Shown here: positions 60,425 to 64,000 of the stretch, piece by piece
Numbering within the stretch: position 1 is the stretch's first letter
Layout of the letters: each line of letters starts with the position of its first letter
Assembly: GCF_003990725.2 (NCBI RefSeq)
Contig: NZ_CP030064.1
Span: 744,001 to 808,000, forward strand
Direction of reading: 5' to 3'
From: Halorubrum sp. PV6
GTDB lineage: Archaea; Halobacteriota; Halobacteria; Halobacteriales; Haloferacaceae
DNA length: 64,000 bases
Position numbers and translations under genes: made by a program
The notes under the pieces: model-generated
Database searches by the model: none
Told to the model about the DNA's origin: nothing
The model's input: only the letters and a program-made list of their open reading frames with translations

Positions 60425-60855
60425 GACAGTGCGTCCGGCCGTTCGCTCGCCGCCGGGCGGAGGTCGGCGACGAGGTCACGCGCCTCGTCGCGCAGCCGAT
60501 ACGTCTCGTGGATGTCGGCGGGGTCGCGCCCGCGGCCCGATAAGGTTCCGACGACGCTCGCGATCCGGTCGTAGTTGTCCCGTACCAACCCGCCGACGAT
60601 TCCCGGCGTGCCAGCGCGGTCCGCGAGCTCCTGTGCCGCCGAGCGCCCGGCGTACACTCGGTTCTCGCCCGGATCGACGAGCACCATCGCGAACGGGCGC
60701 GAGCCGAACTGCGCGTCGAGGAACGGCCCGACCGGGTCGGCCTCCCACGGCACCGCGACGACGCCCTCCAGCCGTCTGAGCGCGACGGCGGCGACCGAGC
60801 AGTACGGGCAGTCGCCGTCGAAGATCAGCACCGGCGCGTCCGGGTCTGTGTCCAT
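60421..60855 (-). CDS. DCC-family thiol-disulfide oxidoreductase (second copy)
   Basis: 144 residues. VLIFDGDCPYCSVAAVAL carries the DxxCxxC motif; PWEADPVGPFLDAQFGSRPF, AGRSAAQELADRAGTPG and a basic-acidic tail follow. It is shorter and more diverged than the copy at 32086-32502 and lacks that copy's late Cys. GTTTAACC on the minus strand at about 60880-60887 fits a leaderless ATG at 60855; a stronger TATA at 60972-60980 lies further up. Its stop overlaps the GIY-YIG start. No HTTM gene is adjacent here. Confidence 0.88.
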   Translation of the reverse strand: MDTDPDAPVLIFDGDCPYCSVAAVALRRLEGVVAVPWEADPVGPFLDAQFGSRPFAMVLVDPGENRVYAGRSAAQELADRAGTPGIVGGLVRDNYDRIASVVGTLSGRGRDPADIHETYRLRDEARDLVADLRPAASERPDALS

Positions 60856-60928
60856 ACAGATCGGTACGCGCTCCGACGGGTTAAACTGCCTGCCGGAGGG
60901 TCTTCGTGATACATTGCGGCGGCTCCGT

Positions 60929-60972
60929 GTAGACTGGTGAACTGCTCTATGTAGACTGGTGAACTGCTCTAA
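60929..60972. repeat. 22-bp tandem duplication next to an AT-rich TATA stretch
   Basis: GTAGACTGGTGAACTGCTCT plus TA(T/A) occurs twice in a row, 60929-60950 and 60951-60972, differing only at the last base. AATATATAAAGGGG follows directly at 60971-60984. The whole lies upstream of the minus-strand DCC gene. Confidence 0.9.
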
Positions 60973-61006
60973 TATATAAAGGGGTGCGGCGACCGCCGCC
61001 GACAGA

Positions 61007-61291
61007 TTAGTGCGAGTGGCCGAGCGCGTCTTCGAGCGACTGCCCGAATCGCTCTTCGAACAGCTCTGCGGCGGTGTCGTTCATCTCTTCGATGTCGTCG
61101 GGCACCTCGCCCTCGCTGTGGTGAGCGATCACGTGCGCCTGCTGTGCCATCGCCTGTACCACCACGTCGCTGACGACGCGGGTCGCCTCCTCGCCCTGCT
61201 GGCTGAGCACGTCGACGAGGCCGGCGGGCAGTTCGAACGACTCCTCGTTTCCGTCGGGGTCCGTGACCGTGTAGGTCTCTGTGTCTCCCAT
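61007..61291 (-). CDS. Small acidic protein behind the metal transporter
   Basis: 94 residues: MGDTETYTVTDPDGNEESFE, LPAGLVDVLSQQGEEATRVV, QQAHVIAHHSEGEVPDDIEE, ending LEDALGHSH. Soluble, acidic, with a small cluster of histidines. Function unknown, and I do not recognise the family with certainty. It lies 77 bases downstream of the zinc transporter permease on the same strand; the histidines are too few to claim metal binding. A short gap with a tandem duplication separates it from the DCC gene. Confidence 0.7.
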   Translation of the reverse strand: MGDTETYTVTDPDGNEESFELPAGLVDVLSQQGEEATRVVSDVVVQAMAQQAHVIAHHSEGEVPDDIEEMNDTAAELFEERFGQSLEDALGHSH

Positions 61292-61368
61292 ACCCGGAGG
61301 ACGGGACCGGAACATAAGGGTCTGTGGAAAGCGGTCGCGGGCGACTCACACGCTCCGACGTGTCGCGA

Positions 61369-62427
61369 TCACCCATGCGAGGAGATGGCGTTCACCGAGA
61401 AGCCGGCGCCGACGATGCTCGCGAGGTACACCGCGATGGCCGTGACGACGATCGATCCCCCCGAGGGGAGGCCGAGCCCGATAGAGACCGCGAAGCCGCC
61501 GATCACGGATATCTGCCCGAATATCACGGCGAGGTACATCGTCTCTCGGAAGCTCCGGGCGACCTGCGAGGCCGCGGCGACGGGCACGACGAGCATCGCC
61601 GCGACGAGGATGACGCCGAGGACCTGCATCGCGCCGACGACGACGACCGCGGTCAACACCACGAGCAGCGTGTTGTACCCGGTCACGTTCAACTGAGCGA
61701 CCCGCGCGGCCTGCTCGTCGAAGGTGATAAAGAGGAGCTGTTTGTACGTCAGCGCCACGCCCGCGACGACGAGCAGCGACAGCACGCCCATCAGCCGCGC
61801 CCCCTGCGGGGTCACGACCGCGAGGTTCCCGAACAGGTACCCCCGGATGTTGACGCCGGTGAGCCCGTCGCCGTAGCTGATGATGAGGGTCCCGACCGCG
61901 AAGCTCCCGCTGAGCATGATCGCTATCGGCACGTCGCCGTAGGCGTCGGTGCGCTCCGTGAGCCACTGGACCACGAGCGCCCCGAGGATGCCGACGACGA
62001 GCGCGACGAGCAGCAGCGACCCGTTCCAGCCGGTCGACGACGTGACGAGGATACCGATCGCCACTCCGGCGAACGCGGTGTGCGCGAGCGTCTCGCCGAT
62101 CAGCGCCATCTCGCGGTGGACGAGGAACGACCCCACGAGGGGGGCGACGATGCCGACGAGCACGCCGGTCGCCATCGACTGCCACATGATCGGGTGGCGG
62201 AACACGTTCGTGCCGAACGCGGCGTCCATCCCGCGACCGACCGACCGGAACCCGGCGTACAGGTCACTCGCCACCGGGAGGTCCTGCGCCCAGTAGAGCA
62301 GGAGAAATCCGAGCATGCAGACGGCGACGACGCCCGTGACCGCGATGCCGGCGAGTTCCGCGGTCCGGCGAAGCCCCCGACTGGGCGGTCCGTGAGTCTC
62401 GCCGTTTGTCGGCGGCGTGTCGCTCAT
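61369..62427 (-). CDS. znuB: Zinc/manganese ABC transporter permease
   Basis: 352-residue ABC-3 family permease with about eight or nine helices. IMWQSMATGVLVGIVAPLVG, VHREMALIGETLAHTAFAGV, AMQVLGVILVAAMLVVPVAA and SYGDGLTGVNIRGYLFGN are characteristic. An N-terminal extension of about 60 residues is present. It begins on the last base of the znuC stop codon (TAATG), so the two are coupled. The metal is zinc or manganese; the His-rich binding protein favours zinc. Confidence 0.92.
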   Translation of the reverse strand: MSDTPPTNGETHGPPSRGLRRTAELAGIAVTGVVAVCMLGFLLLYWAQDLPVASDLYAGFRSVGRGMDAAFGTNVFRHPIMWQSMATGVLVGIVAPLVGSFLVHREMALIGETLAHTAFAGVAIGILVTSSTGWNGSLLLVALVVGILGALVVQWLTERTDAYGDVPIAIMLSGSFAVGTLIISYGDGLTGVNIRGYLFGNLAVVTPQGARLMGVLSLLVVAGVALTYKQLLFITFDEQAARVAQLNVTGYNTLLVVLTAVVVVGAMQVLGVILVAAMLVVPVAAASQVARSFRETMYLAVIFGQISVIGGFAVSIGLGLPSGGSIVVTAIAVYLASIVGAGFSVNAISSHG

Positions 62428-63167
62428 TAGTGGTGGTGGTGGACGACCTGTCCGGTGCTGCCGTACGCCTCCGCGAGGGCGTCGCTCTCGACGAACGACT
62501 CGGTGTCCCCGTGATGGTACAGCTCGGTGTTGATACAGGCGATTCGGCTCGCTCGGTCGGTGACGACGCCGATGTCGTGTTCGATGAGGATGATGGTGAT
62601 CCCGTCGTCGTTGAGCTCGTCGAGGAGGGCGTAGAAGGCGTCGCGCGACTCGGCGTCGACGCCGACGGTCGGCTCGTCGAGCGCGAGCAGGTCGGCGTCG
62701 CTCGCCAGCGCCCGCGCGATGTACGCCCGCTGTTTCTGGCCGCCCGACAGCTCCGAGACGAGCCGGTCGGCCAGTTCGCCGATGCCGACCGTCTCGATGG
62801 CGTCGTCAACGGCGGCGCGGTCGTCGGCCGAGAGCCGCCCGCGGCCGGCGTGCGCGAACCGGCCCATGGTGACGCACTCCCGAACCGTGACCGGCATGGC
62901 GCCGCCGCGGCTCGTCGCCTTCTGTGAGACGTATCCGATCCGACCGCCGTCGTCGAACTCGTCGACGGGACGGCCGAACAGCTCGACCGACCCCTCGTCG
63001 GGCCGGTGCAGCCCGAGCATGAGGTGGAGCAGGGTGGTCTTCCCGGACCCGTTCGGACCGACGAGGCCGAGGAACTCCCCCGCCTCGACTCGCAGAGAGA
63101 CGTCGCTCACGGCGACCGTGTCGCCGTAGGAGAACGTCACGCCGTCGAGGTCGACAATCGCGCTCAC
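62427..63167 (-). CDS. znuC: Zinc/manganese ABC transporter ATPase
   Basis: 246 residues. Walker A LVGPNGSGKTTLLHL, signature VSELSGGQKQRAYIARAL, Walker B LLALDEPTVGVDAES, and the H-loop ILIEHDIGVV. It ends with four histidines (VVHHHH), an unusual tail for an ATPase that might bind metal. The GTG at 63167 begins MSAIVDLDGVTFSYGD; the frame is open upstream without similarity. A TATA-like GATAAAC on the minus strand near 63199-63205 gives it a possible own promoter, 92 bases after znuA. Confidence 0.92.
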   Translation of the reverse strand: MSAIVDLDGVTFSYGDTVAVSDVSLRVEAGEFLGLVGPNGSGKTTLLHLMLGLHRPDEGSVELFGRPVDEFDDGGRIGYVSQKATSRGGAMPVTVRECVTMGRFAHAGRGRLSADDRAAVDDAIETVGIGELADRLVSELSGGQKQRAYIARALASDADLLALDEPTVGVDAESRDAFYALLDELNDDGITIILIEHDIGVVTDRASRIACINTELYHHGDTESFVESDALAEAYGSTGQVVHHHH

Positions 63168-63259
63168 GTGGTGTGTGCCAGATGGGTCGCCCGCACGTTT
63201 ATCTCTTTTACTCCGCGCTTCGGGGCCGCCATCCCGCGTATCGCGCCGGTGTGTCCCGC

Positions 63260-64000
63260 TCACTGCGCGTCGAACGCCCGTTTAAACGCGGGGATGTTGA
63301 CCTCGGTCATCTGCTCGAGGTAACCGTACCCGGCGTCGTTCCACTCGCGGGTCGTCCCGCCGGCGGGCGTGACCGGAACCGCCGCGGTCGCGTCGCTGTT
63401 CTCGACTATCGACTCCGCGAGCCGCGACGACTGGAAACGGTCGTACAACACCGTGTCGATCCCCTCGCTGTCGACGAGGTCGATCGTGTCGGCGATCTCC
63501 GTCTGCGTCGGCTCGTTCTGCGGCGAGACGCCGACCGGCGAGTGAAAGCGGAACCCGTAGCGAGCCTCCAAGTACTGGAAGGAGTTGTGGCCCGCCATCA
63601 CGGCCACGTCGCGCGCGGCGGTGTCGGCGATGGACTGGAACGCGTCGTCGACGGCGGCGAGTTCCTCGCCGTACGCGGCCGCGTTGTCGGCGTACGCCTC
63701 GGCGTTGTCCGGGTCCGCCTCCGAGAGGCCCGCCGCGATCGTCTCGACGATGTCGGCCGCGAACACCGGGTCGACCCAGACGTGCGGATCGTGCCGGCTG
63801 CCCTCGTGCTCGTCGCCGCCGTGTTCGTCGTGGCTGTGTTCGTCGCCGCCGTGTTCGTGGCTCGTGTCCTCGTGTTCGTCGTCGTGGCTCTGGGTCTCCT
63901 CCGACTCGTGGCCGGCTTCCGCGTGAGAGTGGTCCCACTCGAGGAGGTCGCCCTCGAGGCCCGCGAGGCCGTCGATCACGGCCACCGTGTCGTAGTCGGC
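63260..64000 (-). CDS. znuA: Zinc-binding periplasmic-type protein, N-terminus outside window
   Basis: The last 247 residues are visible; signal peptide and first lobe lie beyond base 64000. A His/Asp/Glu-rich loop of about 45 residues (with HEHGGDEHSHDEHGGDEHEG) precedes RHDPHVWVDPVFAADIV, which holds the metal-binding His of the family. MAGHNSFQYLEARYGFRFH, VSPQNEPTQTEIADTIDLV and VLYDRFQSSRLAESIV follow, matching cluster A-I binding proteins. The His-rich loop is typical of zinc rather than manganese importers. It is the first of three genes, znuA-znuC-znuB. Confidence 0.92.
   Translation of the reverse strand, partial: ADYDTVAVIDGLAGLEGDLLEWDHSHAEAGHESEETQSHDDEHEDTSHEHGGDEHSHDEHGGDEHEGSRHDPHVWVDPVFAADIVETIAAGLSEADPDNAEAYADNAAAYGEELAAVDDAFQSIADTAARDVAVMAGHNSFQYLEARYGFRFHSPVGVSPQNEPTQTEIADTIDLVDSEGIDTVLYDRFQSSRLAESIVENSDATAAVPVTPAGGTTREWNDAGYGYLEQMTEVNIPAFKRAFDAQ

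Noticed and set aside
1-64000. CRISPR arrays, tRNA or rRNA genes, IS elements, prophage
   Set aside because: No regularly spaced repeats of 28-37 bases, no T-loop/anticodon cloverleaf in the gaps, no transposase or integrase reading frame and no flanking duplications were seen.

Overview
The window is a piece of a haloarchaeal chromosome, most like Halorubrum or a close relative (genus is inference). The signs are a GC-rich genome with acidic proteins, leaderless genes with a TATA-like box about 25-28 nt before the start codon, the ftsZ1-secE-nusG cluster, archaeal-type genes (dphB, dtdA, ATP-dependent DNA ligase, archaeal SRP RNA, Spt5) and archaeosortase A together with proteins carrying its PGF-CTERM tail. 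I see no phage, plasmid, IS element, CRISPR array, rRNA or tRNA. It is mostly housekeeping and metabolic DNA with a few accessory patches.

Layout. 1-3.7 kb: glutamate synthase gltB (minus strand, 3' end cut by the window edge) with a repeat-bearing upstream region. 4-8.3 kb: a small zinc protein (HEWD), a 1045-residue PGF-CTERM surface protein whose 5' half is strikingly AT-rich, and a lipoprotein. 8.6-15.2 kb: a membrane protein, an HNH-like zinc protein, an alkaline-phosphatase-fold enzyme, a PhzF-like protein, a Na+/Ca2+ exchanger and dtdA. 15.3-20.2 kb: ftsZ1, secE, nusG, artA, two CBS proteins and dphB. 20.3-27.6 kb: a 2-oxoacid:ferredoxin oxidoreductase pair (porAB) with an Lrp-type regulator, an acetyltransferase and ileS. 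27.8-32.5 kb: an aldo/keto reductase, two hypothetical proteins, the SRP RNA (about 29912-30218), and a divergent HTTM membrane protein / DCC thiol protein pair. 32.6-36.2 kb: the corrinoid uptake system btuD-btuC with divergent btuF. 36.3-41.6 kb: a metallo-hydrolase, a hypothetical protein, DNA ligase and a GCS2-like protein.

41.9-50.1 kb holds the branched-chain amino acid genes in pathway order: leuA, ilvB, ilvN, ilvC, leuC, leuD, leuB, with stop/start overlaps from ilvB to ilvN and from ilvC to leuD. Two things stand out. leuA cannot be read in one frame: its leaderless ATG and its catalytic N-terminal motif lie in different frames. And ilvB is preceded by a 23-codon leaderless ORF that ends Ile-Ile-Val-Gly-Val, using codons that are uncommon here, and runs into a perfect 8-bp hairpin. 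This looks like a bacterial ilv attenuator and is the best candidate for something undescribed in the window.

50.2-64 kb: a UPF0212 protein, an HTH-CBS regulator, two overlapping tiny genes, assimilatory nitrite reductase nirA with a small partner, purM, a site-2 protease and a TraB-family membrane protein divergent from a membrane-anchored winged-helix regulator (possible intramembrane-proteolysis signalling), a bifunctional-nuclease-domain protein, a hotdog thioesterase, a GIY-YIG protein and a second DCC protein, a small acidic protein, and a zinc/manganese ABC importer (znuB, znuC and znuA, the last cut by the window end).

Coding calls were made by reading translations. Starts were chosen by TATA spacing, overlap with neighbours and family N-termini. 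Nothing was searched against a database.
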